A DNA stretch of 64,000 nucleotides from Tetracentron sinense (Eukaryota > Streptophyta > Magnoliopsida > Trochodendrales > Trochodendraceae): NCBI GenBank assembly GCA_015143295.1, contig CM026565.1, positions 17,122,548-17,186,547 on the forward strand. Direction: 5' to 3'. Each line of letters starts with the position of its first letter. Position 1 is the stretch's first letter. A program made the translations under genes and the position numbers. Positions 1-10,538 of the stretch are shown here, piece by piece. The notes under the pieces are model-generated. The model ran no database searches. It saw only the letters and a list, made by a program, of their open reading frames with translations, and was not told the DNA's origin.

Positions 1-2
1 GT

Positions 3-3000
3 GATGTCTTTGCCTGGTCATATGCAGACATGCCTGGCCTAGACCCAGCATTGGTGGTACACAGACTGCCCCTGAACCCGGATGTCAGACCAGTTAAGCA
101 GAAATTGAGACGGATGAGGCCCGAATGGTCACAAAAAGTCAAAGAAGAGGTAGAAAAGCAGATCAATGCAGGCTTCTTGGCAGTAGCAAACTACCCTGAA
201 TGGTTGGCCAATATCGTGCCAGTACCCAAAAAGGATGGAAAAGTCCGGATGTGCATCGACTATCGGAATCTGAATAAGGCTAGCCCTAAGGACAACTTCC
301 CTCTCCCGCACATTGATATCCTAGTCGACAATACTGCAAGGCACGAGATGCTCTCATTCATGGATGGTTTCTCTGGGTATAACCAAATCAGAATGGCAGA
401 AGAAGATATGGAGAAAACTTCCTTCATCACACCTTGGGGCACGTTCTGCTACAAGGTCATGCCATTCGGACTCAAGAACGCAGGGGCAACCTATCAGAGA
501 GCCATGATGGCACTTTTCCATGACATGATCCACAAGATAGCTGAAATTTATGTAGATGATATGATCGTCAAATCACCTACTGCCAGGCAACACCCTGAAG
601 ATCTAAAAAGACTCTGTGACAGACTCAGAGAATTCGGCCTAAGACTGAACCCAGCCAAATGTGTCTTTGGAGCCTCATCAGGAAAGCTCCTCGGCTTCAT
701 AGTCAGTAAAAGAGGCATTGAGGTCGATCCAGCTAAAGCCAGAGCCATCATCGAGATGCCAGCACCCCAAACTGAAAAGGAGATCCGTGGTTTCCTGGGC
801 CGAATTCAGTACATCAGTCGATTTATTTCTCAGCTCACTCCGATCTGCGAACCGATATTCAAGCTTCTTCGGAAGAATACACCGACAGTTTGGACAGTTG
901 AATGCCAAGAAGCCTTTGACAGGATAAAGCAGTATCTTCTCAACCCTCCAGTACTTGTGCCTCCTACGCCGGGACGACCCCTACTACTCTATATCTCAGT
1001 ACAAGAAACCACCATGGGGTGCGTCTTGGCACAGCATGATGAGACCGGCAGAACAGAACAGGCCATTTACTACATCAGTAAGCGCTTACTAGAGTATGAG
1101 GAAAGGTACAGCCCGCTGGAGAAAACATGTCTGGCACTGGTTTGGGCTACTCAGCGTCTTCGGCACTACCTGCTTTCCTACCCGGTAATCCTGATCTCCC
1201 GAATGGACCCACTCAAATATCTATTGGAAAAGCCAGCCACTACCGGAAGGACTGCCCGATGGCTTATGATGTTGTCTGAATTCGATATCACGTACATGAC
1301 TCAAAAGTCAATCAAGGGGCAAGCGATTGCAGATCACTTGGCCTACAGCCCGACACAAGACTATGTGTCTGTACATGATCAGTTTCCGGACGAATCCATC
1401 CTGTACGCAGAAACAGAAGAGCAAGAATACTCTGGCTGGGAGTTATACTTTGACGGAGCTGCCAACAGTCATGGACACGGGGCAGGAGCAGTCCTAATCT
1501 CACCCAAGGGGGCACACCTCCCAATCTCTGTAAAGCTGAAATTCAAATGCTCCAACAATGAAGCAGAATACGAGGCATGCATAGCCGGACTAAAAGAAGC
1601 CCTGGGCATCGGAATTGAAGAGATAGACGTCTACGGGGACTCATCTTTGGTAATCTGTCAGGCAAATGAATCTTGGGCCATCCGAGAAGCTAAGCTAGTC
1701 CCATATTTAGCCTATCTTAATGTGCTAATCACTCAATTCAGGAGAATCAGTTTCAGTCACCGATCTAGGAATCATAACAGATTTGCCGACGCATTGGCTA
1801 CTCTCGCCTCTATGGTACAGATCCCCAGAGGCATCATGCTCTGGCCAATTGAAATTCAGTAACAGGATCAACCTGTCTACTGCCTCGAGCTGGACACAGT
1901 GAATGACAACAAGCCTTGGTATGCAGACATCAAGCAGTACCTCGAGGACGGGACCTTCCCTCTCGATGCGACCAAAACAGACCGTCGGGCAATCCGAAGA
2001 CTGGCCATCCAGTTTGTCCTATCAGGGGGCATTTTATACAAGAGATCGCCGAACTTGATATGGCTCAGATGCCTCGATACTAGTGAAGCAGCACAGGTAG
2101 TCGAAGAAGTTCATGGAGGAACTTGCGGCCCACACATGAACGGGTTGATGCTATCCAAAACAATTCTCAGACTGGGCTACTATTGGTCTACCATGGAAGC
2201 GGATTGTTGCAAGCATGTACAGAAATGCCACCAATGCCAGATCTATGCTGACAAGATCAATGCACCCCCGACAAGGCTGCACAATCTGACTGCTCCTTGG
2301 CCTTTCTCTACTTGGGGCATCGATGTCATCGGACCCATAGCTCCGAAAGCATCTAACGGACATCGTTTCATCCTGGTTGCAATCGATTATTTTACGAAAT
2401 GGGTCGAGGCGGCCTCTTATGCAAATGTCATAGCCTCTGTGGTTCAGCGTTTCCTGAAGAGAGACATCATCTGCCGATATGGTGTCCCATTCGAGATTGT
2501 AACAGATAATGCTCTGAACTTCTGCAATAAGGGGATGACTGATCTCTGCCAAAAATTCAAAATACAACATCATAACTTCACACCATACAGGCCACAAACT
2601 AATGGAGCAGTGGAAGCAGCCAATAAGAATCTGAAAAAGATCATCGAGAAGATGGCAACCAATTATTCTGCCTGGCATGAGATGCTCCCATATGCGCTCA
2701 TGGCCTACAGAACGTCCATTAGAACCTCAACAGGGGCTACACCATTTTCTTTGGCCTATGGTATGGAAGCAGTCCTCCCCATCGAAGTAGAGATTCCATC
2801 ACTCCGGGTGTTAATGGAAGCAGAAATATCAGAAGCAGAATGGGCACGAACCCGGTATGAACAGCTGAACCTGATTGAAGAGCGGCGACTGAAAGCCATG
2901 GATCACTCTCAGGCCTATCAGAGGCGTATGGCTAGGGCATTTAACAAGAAAGTCAAGCCCCGCAGTATTGAGATCGGTGACCTGGTTCTCCGGAAGATAT

Positions 3001-3164
3001 TGTCAAACCGTCCTGACCCAAGGGGCAAGTTCACGCCCAACTATGAAGGCCCATACATAGTCCGAGACAAATTCTCCGGCGGGGCCCTGCGACTCGGACG
3101 TATGGATGACGAAGACCTCCCAGAGCCCGTTAACATGGACAAAGTTAAACGATACTACGCTTAG
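3..3164 (+). pseudogene. pol: Gypsy pol polyprotein (RT, RNase H, aRNase H, integrase) with one internal stop
   Basis: One frame is open from the window edge to the TAG-type stop at 3164, broken only by TAA at 1860-1862. RT occupies about nt 100-800 with the YVDD catalytic motif at 549-560. The classical RNase H (about 960-1340) lacks the usual first Asp (LYISV), as expected where the Tat lineage lets this domain decay. A second RNase H follows at about 1435-1840 with conserved acidic positions in YFDGAAN, EAEYEA, YGDSS and FADALA. Integrase (1900-3164) has the His/Cys zinc pattern (HGGTCGPH, CHQCQ), the D-D-E core (WGIDVIGP, TDNALNF, GAVEAAN) and a C-terminal GPY motif (EGPYIV). The stop lies between the second RNase H and integrase; everything else looks intact, so the copy is young or only recently inactivated. 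Confidence 0.93.
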
Positions 3165-4992
3165 GGTCTAGGTCTGATAGGCACTTTGTACTAGTAGGAT
3201 CTTTGAGAACTGACAAGAGGCCATCCTTGGCACACTCCCCATCCCCAACAATGTAAACCTCTCAACAAAAATCAATGAAATCCGCTAGTTAGCCCTTCGA
3301 GCCTAACAACCGTTTTCTCACAAAAATCATTTCAGGGACACCCTCCCTCGCCAATCTTTGGTATTTGTTTGAACTACGTCATGACCTGATCCTGCAAAGG
3401 GTACGTAGGCAACCTGACAAATCAGGTGCGGTCGTAAAAAGGGACTTAACCCCTCAAAATCTTTTCCCCAAAGAGAGTCCAAAACTTCATAAAACTCTCT
3501 CTTCATAGGAATAACTTTTTCCCCACAGAGTCACTCCTCAAACAGAGACAAATTCTCCCAATTTTCACGACGGAGTCGACATCAAGTTTACAAAATATTC
3601 CATCAAGGGGAATTCGAAAATAGAAGTTGAAACATTTTCCAAGTCAGGGACCCTATTAAAAAAAAAAAAAAAAAAAAACAGGGAAGAGGCCCCAAAAACA
3701 ATCAGTTTCTACCAAATGGGACAATCCTCAATGGAGCCCAACAAAAAAATCCATCTTCAATAGAAAACCCCCATGCAAGTCAGTTGCAACAAAATTTAAG
3801 GGTGTCCCAAACTTCAGTCCCCTAGCCAACGTTTCGTCCTATTCTAAGTCCTCCTAGATCCCCTAGAAACTGCAAGTATAAGTGCCATATCACGCCTATA
3901 TCCCCAGTGGAATATCAATCCCCAGCGAATGTCAATCAGGGCAGTGAAGGGAGAAGATCCGAACCCTTAAACAAATCGTGGGCATCAGTGAAAACCGGAA
4001 ACGGCCTCATTGCGCAAAAGTTACGCGACTCCCAGACCTAGTCTTGCGATTAGGGGCAAAAAAGGGATAAAATTAATCAACTTCGCAGGCATGAGGAAAA
4101 CCGACAACGGCCTCATCGCGCAAAAATTATGCGAACCCCATGACTTGGTCGTTCCAAGGGTAAAAAAGGGGAAGAAAAGTTGAAAATCAGTTTGGCAATA
4201 AGATCCGGCAGCGATCAGTCTCGCTGGGCTCAACGGATCAGTACCCCCAACAAAGATTCCATCTGGGAATATCTCCAGCAGGCGATCTACTCAAGGCATT
4301 TCTCAGCAGAGAATCCTCCAGAAAGCATCTCCCCAGCAGAGGGGCATACATTGGGAAATCCCCAGCAGATCGGAAAGCCCCAGACCCCCTGGCAGTAGTC
4401 TATAACAGAGCCCTACTCTTCAACGAATCCTCAACATCAGGCTATAACAATCGTACCAGGATCCTCATCCCCAGCAATGGTCTAGAAGTCTTACAAAAGC
4501 TTCTCCCCAACCAGGGTCCTCAGCTCGAAACTGCAGTATCCTGTTTTGAATCGTACTCTGTTCTCAAAGAATGAAAAGGAACCCACAAAATCCCATAAGC
4601 CCTGAACAAAGGCGATTTACTGGCAAATCTGAAAAGCTAACTAAGCACGCTTTTATAAAAATCAAAATCTTTACAAAAGTCTTCCACACTTTTCCTGAAA
4701 AGATTTTCAAAAACAAGTAAACTCCGGGTATCAAAATCTGTTTGAACCAACCTGCATTAAGACTCCCCGACAGGTAAAGCGGAAAAAGCCGTTTCCACAC
4801 CTCCCCAACAAGTTGCAGTCAATAGAGTCATGGGAAAACATCCTCGCCTTTATCCCCTGCATGATTAAACTCTTCAGCATCATTCAAACATGATCAAACT
4901 CAATGCCACTCATTCATATCAAAATCAAATCCGGCATCACGCCTCCAATCAACCTGACATCCCGTGTGTACCTTTACAGTGTACATCACCCG

Positions 4993-5395
4993 CATGTCCC
5001 ACTCTGTGACACCCCCGTGTGTCCTTGGCATCTCAGGTGAACATCGACATAATACATTTTGTCGACACCTCGCATGCCGGACATCTTGTGTGCTCCGTGA
5101 CATCCTCGTCATACTGCAGCACCACCTCCTGCATGTCCCCCCTCTGTGACACCCCCGTGTGTCCTTGGCATCCCAGGTGAGCATTGACATAATACATTTT
5201 GTTGACACCTCGCATGTCGGACATCCTGTGTGCTCCGTGACAACCTCGTCATACTGCAGCACTACCTCCTGCATGTCCCCCTCTGTGACACCCCGTGTGT
5301 CCTTAGCATCTCAGGTGAGCGTCGACATAACACACTTTGTCGACACCCGGAATGCCCAACACCTCCTGTGTTCTCGACACCCGGTGTGTCCTCCC
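4993..5395 (+). repeat. Minisatellite, ~139-bp unit, ~2.9 copies, in Gypsy 3' UTR
   Basis: Units begin at 4993, 5132 and 5272, each with CATGTCCC followed by CTCTGTGACACCC. The third copy is partial and more diverged. Each unit contains the core CAGGTGAGC..GACATAA..TTTGTCGACACC. A related array in inverse orientation lies at about 15890-16720 in the other Gypsy element. The overlapping open frames on both strands here are by-products of the periodicity. Confidence 0.85.
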
Positions 5396-5662
5396 ATCGA
5401 TCCGGCTAATATCCCCCGGGAAACGTTGTTTCGATCGATCCTTCTCGCCGCTTCCGAGCGACATTTTCTTCCGGCCAGCGCCTTAGGGCCATGCCATCTC
5501 TACATTCATGTTCTTCCTCTGCTACTCGCTATCCTCTAGCAGTAGTATTCATCACTTCACCACACTCGTCATTTGCACAGCATGCATCGTTCCTAACATT
5601 CATCTCGGTGTAAAAATAGGATGTTTCCAGTCTTTGCCGTTCAATCGCCAACCTGGCATTCT

Positions 5663-5680
5663 CCGACAAAGAGGGGCAGC
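5663..5680 (+). other. Polypurine tract of Gypsy element 1
   Basis: The purine-rich string GACAAAGAGGGGCAGC abuts the LTR start TGTCAGCACC at 5681, the position used to prime plus-strand DNA synthesis. The equivalent tract of the minus-strand element (13249-13266, read in reverse) is GACAAAGAGAGGTAGC, so it is conserved between the two elements. Confidence 0.75.
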
Positions 5681-8126
5681 TGTCAGCACCCTATTTTTAC
5701 ACCCCCTTAACCGTGGTTATTTAATTTAGCTATGGTTCAAACTCTAGATCAACCCTAGTTCCAAACCCTAGGTAAACCCTTAACCATAGGACTAAACCCT
5801 AGTTAAGACCCTAGTTAACCCTAGGTAGTCCTAAACCCAAACCCTAAGTAGCCCTAGCCTAACCTTAGTAAACCCTAGGTATACCCAAGGCCCAAGCCCA
5901 TTTGACCAAACTTATACCTAGACAACTCAATCAAACCCAATTACCTAATTTTATTACCCAACCCAAGTAGTCAAGCCCAAATACCCAATCACCCAATTGT
6001 CTAAGCCAAAGCCCATTTCCATAGCCCAAGCCCAAATGTCATAGTCAAAGTCCAATAATCATAACCCATGACCCATCTACTAATAACCCATGATCCATAA
6101 GACCTAATCCACATATCCATATCCACCTACCCTATATCCTACAACCCATACTCATATAACCCATAGTTCATTCAACCCACCAACTCTCTTACATCAACCC
6201 ATACCTATATAACTCATAGTTCACTCAACCCACCTACTCTCTTACACCTCTCTTACACCCTATATCCTACAACCCATACCCATATAACCCATAGTTCACT
6301 CAACCCACCAACTCTCTTACACCCTCTTACACTCCTTACAACACTCAATCTATCAACTCACCTTACAACACTCAAGTCTTTACCCACTAGCTCCTTTTAT
6401 CCCCCATGTAAAAGACACAACCCAACCTCTTAGTTTTCCTATAAATACCAATCCCTTAGCCCCTTAGATCCATCCCTCAAGACCCCTAGAAGGTTCTCAC
6501 CCACTTGTGTTTCTCTTGAGTTTGAAGAAGGGAGAAGAAACTAAGGTTTAGAGTTTGGAAAGAATTCTAAGACTATAAGCTTAGAGTTCTTCACTAACTC
6601 TCTTCCTTTGTGGATTCTAAAACCCTACCACTTGGAGCATTGAAGGAGAATTCTTGGAGGAGTAGGCACTCATCCTTTCATTTTCTCTTCTTTCTTATCT
6701 TTTTTTTTATTTGGTTTTCTCTTCTTGATCTCTCATTTCTCAAGCATAGTTGGGTCTCTCTACACCAATCTAATGGTGTAGAGGGACCCCATATCAAAGG
6801 CAAGGAGATGCTCATTTTTTCTTTTCCTTTCCATGTACATATTTTCTTCTTTTTTATGTACCCACAAGTGTGGATATGGGTAGGCCCATAGAGAGTGGAA
6901 GCTAAAGCTATACCTCTCTTTTTCATTTTGTTTTCTTTTGAGATTCTAGTCCTCTTTCTAGAATTTTTTGTGAAAGCTCATCCCCTCCCTAACATTCTTT
7001 AGAACAACATTACATCATTAATAATGGTGTAAATAAACCACCTTAAAAGGGAGAGGATGAGTTTTCATTTTCTTTCATTTCTTTATTTTTCCTTCATGTT
7101 CTATGGGTAGGTGATAGTTTAAGGACTTAAAATAAAAGATAGTTTAAGGACTTAAAGAGGACATTCTTAAAAATGTCTCATACCAAAGACAATGATATTT
7201 GATCTATTATCAACACCAATTCAACAAAATAGGTGTTGGCAATAGATCATTTACATTCATAAGACACATCCCTCTTTATGTCTTAAAATATAATCTTTTA
7301 GCCAAACTCTTGGATTAAATGTGACTTTAGCTAAGTTTTTCAAAACCCTACCCATATGAAAATCAAAAAAAAAACATGATAAAAGCTCAAAATACCAAAA
7401 ACATAATAAAAGCTCAAAATACCAAAAACATAATAAAATCTCAAAATACCAAAAAAACATTCAAATATAATCAAAATACCAAAAACATGCAAATATAACC
7501 AAAATACCAAAAACATTCAAATATCTCCAAAATCCCAAAAAATATAAAAATACAAAAAACCAAAAAGAGACTTGCAGGACCTCTTTAGCTTTGGTTAGCT
7601 CACCTAACCATAGTTAAATCTCCTCTAACCGCGGTTAGACCTACCCCTTGTGCACTTGACCTCCCCGGTCAACTAAACCATAGCCTTCTAGGCTAGACCC
7701 TAAGCCGCCCTTGGTGCACACACACAGCCCCCCCTCGCCTTAGCACGGGCTCATGTGCCAGAACTACGCTCGGTCTGATCTCACCATGTGAGTACGTAGG
7801 CAACTCAACTCGGGTTCGACCCTAGCCATCTAGCTTTCTATTTTTCTTGGATTAGCACTCACTTAAAAACTTTGGACATCTTAAATTAAACTTTGAGATT
7901 ATAATTGGCTTAAGTTTAGGGAGTAAGTAACCGTTATAAAACGGAGGTCTTGGGGTGCCTAATACCTTCCCCAGGGCTTAATCGAACCGCTTACCCTAAC
8001 TCTGTAAAGACCATTTGCCTTATCCAAACAAACAAATACCCGGGACCTATCCCTAAGAATGAATAGGTGGCGACTCAAGTCAAAACATATAATTGTGAAA
8101 GTGGGTTGAAAAATCCCATGCTCACA
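5681..8126 (+). repeat. 3' LTR of Gypsy element 1 (2446 bp)
   Basis: It begins TGTCAGCACCCTATTTTTAC and ends CCCATGCTCACA (TG..CA). Start and end match the inverse-oriented LTRs at 10539-13248 and 24726-27376. Inside are degenerate AAACCCTAG repeats (5740-5890), a tandem array with CCCATAGTTCA-type units (about 6140-6340), a TATA box (TATAAATA, 6440-6447) and an A-rich array of AAAATACCAAAAACAT units (about 7380-7520). A copy of the primer-site word TGGCGACTC lies at 8068-8076, 50 bp before the end. Confidence 0.85.
6440..6447 (+). promoter_or_regulatory. TATA box in LTR of element 1
   Basis: TATAAATA in a CT-rich context, with the probable transcribed (R) region starting about 30 nt downstream. 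The position in the middle of the LTR fits a U3/R boundary. Inferred from motif and position only. Confidence 0.5.
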
Positions 8127-8552
8127 TTTATGATTTGATTTTGTTGTCAATTACTAGTTTTTGTAAAATAACAAAAAGAAGCAATTCCCTATGGGTTTCC
8201 ATTTACATGTATTTTCTTATGTTTTTTTCGGGAAACTCCTATGTTGAGTATGAATTTGTTTTCAATTGGGTTCCTACTGCTATATAAATGTATATTCAGT
8301 TTAGGGTTTGTTTAGTGAGAACAAATAAGATTTTTGTGAGCTTTGGGAAACCTTTTGGGATGCCTTCTTCATTGCTCTTCTTTTGTAATCTTCTCCATTA
8401 CAGTGAAGGTTTTGGATTGGTTTCGATCGTGGACGTAGTCATTGGTTGGTGAACCATGTATATCTCATCTTTTGTGATGTTCTATCTTTCTCCCTATACT
8501 TTCTCATTATTATTTTGCATTGTCGTCGATTACATTATCGCGTTTTCGCACA
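8127..8552 (+). repeat. 3' portion of a Copia 5' LTR (Copia-1)
   Basis: The stretch runs from the Gypsy insertion point to TTTTCGCACA, immediately before a primer binding site. It contains a TATA box (TATATAAAT, 8281-8289). The 5' half of this LTR lies beyond Gypsy element 1, outside the window. Its end does not resemble the Copia LTR end at 43062, so the two LTRs come from different elements. Confidence 0.65.
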
Positions 8553-8558
8553 ATAAAT

Positions 8559-8570
8559 TGGTATCAGAGC
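8559..8570 (+). other. Primer binding site, initiator tRNA-Met type (Copia-1)
   Basis: TGGTATCAGAGC is the standard plant Copia primer site complementary to the 3' end of initiator tRNA-Met. It lies 6 nt after the LTR end at 8552 and 20 nt before the gag start codon. Confidence 0.9.
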
Positions 8571-8589
8571 TTTTGGTTTTGAGTTTAGG

Positions 8590-9440
8590 ATGGCGACAAA
8601 GGTTTTGAGTTCGATATTTGAAATAGAAAAATTTGCTGGAAGGAATAACTTTGGGTTATGGCAGATCAAGCTTCGCGATCTATTGATTCAACAAGATTTG
8701 CACGAGGCTTTGAAAGGAAAGTCTAACAAACCTGAAAGTTTGAAAGATGAAGATTGAGAAGATTTGATTTGGAGGCTATGATTGTAATTCACTTATGTTT
8801 GGTGCATAGATGACATGTTATATAACATTGTATTTGACATCAAAACTTCAGTTAAAATTAGAGAGTCTCTGCATGACGAAATCGATCACTAATCGGTTAT
8901 ACCTCAAATAACAGTAGTATACTCTTCAGATGGTAGAAGGTAAGAATTTTTTTTATCATCTTGGTGATTTTAATGACATTGATGTCAAATTAATGAGCAT
9001 TGATGTGAAATTAGAGGATAAGGACAAAGCCATACTCGTATTAATTTTCCTACCTCTTCGTTTGAGCATCTTGTTATGACGTTGCTTTATGAAAAGGATA
9101 ACATTAGTTTGAACGATGTTACTGCGATTCTTCTCTCAAATGAGTTGATAAAGAGTGTCTATGTTAGTGCAAGCTAACAACATGCGTTATTGGCAAGTTG
9201 GAATATGAAGGGTAAGAGTTTTGGAAGAAAGGGAAATTCCAGGTCGAGGTTCACATCACATAAATATTTTGAGTGTTATTATTGCCACAAGAAGGGGCTC
9301 ATAATTCGTTATTGTCTCATACTCAAAGAAAATAATGGTAAGGAGAAGAAAACTAGAGAATCCTCTAGTACAGTCAATGTGGCGAGTGAAGATTCTGATA
9401 ATTCAGATGGTGATTCAAAAGGCTGTCCAGGGTTGATCTA
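8590..9440 (+). pseudogene. gag: Copia gag remnant (Tork/Tnt1-like), decayed
   Basis: ATG at 8590 starts a recognisable Copia gag N-terminus (FEIEKFAGRNNFGLWQ, then LRDLLIQQDLHEALKGK). Frame is soon lost through stops and indels. Pieces such as KDKAILVLIFLP and LNDVTAILLS-like residues appear in other frames. Near the end is the CCHC zinc knuckle, read CYYCHKKGLIIRYC (about 9271-9312), in which the His is replaced by Leu. The sequence then reaches DLDPWIL-like residues that resemble the start of a protease, and the match stops. Non-functional. Confidence 0.75.
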
Positions 9441-10320
9441 GATCCTTGGATACTTGGAAATAGACTTCCGTCCAGCTTCGGATGAAGTTGTGGAATGCCT
9501 TCAGGCTTCTTAACCATCCATCAAAGAACAATCCTCATGTGGATCGTTCAATTGCCCATTCTGATATCCAGATGAAGTAGAACAATGGATTTGTTGTATG
9601 GCTAGAACCAACTTGGTGACCATCTGATCTCGGGTGAAAACCTTTAACATCCACATGATGGATCCTACAATGACCATCTACACCCAAATAGGGTATCTTA
9701 TGGGTTGGATTAATCCTGGAGAAGCCAAACTGGTGACCAAACAAAGTTGGAACATGATACAATTGGATTAATATTAATCTTGTGAGCAAACAAATTTGGA
9801 ATAGGTCAATTGGATTAACTATATATATATATATATATAACTAGGGGTGGAGCTAGGAAATTTTCATTGGGGGAGCCAAAATATACGTACAAAAAACGAT
9901 GGTCTCTTCATTCGAACGGTTGAGGATACTGTTAACCACAAACTGAAGGAGTTTTTATATTTTTCAAAACAATCTCTGTGACCGTTCAAACGATTAAGGA
10001 ACCATTTGAACGGATCAAGAAAAAAACTCTCCAGGATTTCCTGAACTTCCCAACAAGGTTGCAACTAACCACCTAGGCATATTTAAAAATTTTCTCATCC
10101 AATTCCACTTATGGTAGACTAGGTAACTAAGTCTCTTACCAGCCTACTAGCATGAGCGAAGCTTTATGGCGGAATGTTCTTCAGTCGAACCTCTTTGAGC
10201 TTCATCTTCACAGGCAGGAACACAATGACAAGAAGGACTAAGACACACATCTGAATACCCTATTTGACACTGGAATTAATTCAATATAGACTATGACTTT
10301 GCACACTAAAACTAGTTAGT
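9441..10320. other. Unassigned filler between two Copia fragments
   Basis: No protein similarity recognised on either strand. It includes a (TA)n microsatellite at about 9821-9840 and two near-repeated GTGA(G/C)CAAACAAA(T/G)TTGGAA segments around 9730-9800. It replaces what would be Copia protease, integrase and RT, and is either an insertion or the result of a deletion join. Confidence 0.4.
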
Positions 10321-10538
10321 TATTCTGATACAAACTTCGTCGGGTGCAAAGTTGATAGGAAAAGCACAAGTGTCACTTGTCACTTCCTAGGACACTCACT
10401 TGTCTCATGGCTTAGCAAGAAACAAAATTCAGTTGCTCTATCTACGGCTGAGATTGAGTATATAGCAGCTAGAAGTTGTTGTGCTCAAATTTTATACATG
10501 AAACAACAATTGGAAGACTTTAAACTTTACTATACATA
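10321..10538 (+). pseudogene. Copia RNase H, N-terminal part (Copia-2), cut by Gypsy insertion
   Basis: Open frame starting YSDTNFVGCKVDRKSTS and running through SWLSKKQNSVALSTAEIEYI and CCAQILYMKQQLEDF to the junction at 10538. These are standard Copia RNase H blocks, with catalytic Asp in YSD and Glu in STAE. The GCKVDRKS signature differs from that expected for the Tork-like gag upstream, so I treat it as a separate element. The rest of the domain continues at 27382 on the far side of the 16.8-kb insertion. Confidence 0.88.

Larger units (their letters stand above)
3165..5680 (+). other. Long 3' untranslated region of Gypsy element 1
   Basis: No coding frame resembles a protein. It holds an A-run at about 3658-3679, many short motifs related to CCCCAGCAGA (about 4260-4530), a 139-bp minisatellite (4993-5395) and a purine tract just before the LTR. 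Long 3' UTRs with tandem repeats are typical of Tat/Ogre elements. The segment at 3340-3440 reappears in reverse complement at about 18940-19060 inside the minus-strand element, which fixes the matching position of that element's 3' UTR. Confidence 0.75.
1..8126 (+). mobile_element. Ty3/Gypsy retrotransposon, Tat/Ogre-like, 3' part (element 1)
   Basis: The left end is cut by the window edge, so the 5' LTR, gag and protease are not seen. Visible order: reverse transcriptase, RNase H, second RNase H, integrase, a non-coding 3' region of about 2.5 kb, a purine-rich tract and a 3' LTR beginning TGTCAGCACCC (5681) and ending CTCACA (8126). A second archaeal-type RNase H before integrase plus a long 3' UTR is the known hallmark of the Tat lineage (Tat, Ogre, Retand). 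The five bases after the LTR (8127-8131, TTTAT) would be the target duplication, but the partner is outside the window. The LTR and 3' UTR are related to those of the minus-strand element at 10539-27376, so both belong to one family. Confidence 0.9.

Noticed and set aside
2151..2678. 175-codon open frame on the minus strand
   Set aside because: Antisense to the integrase core; no independent similarity.
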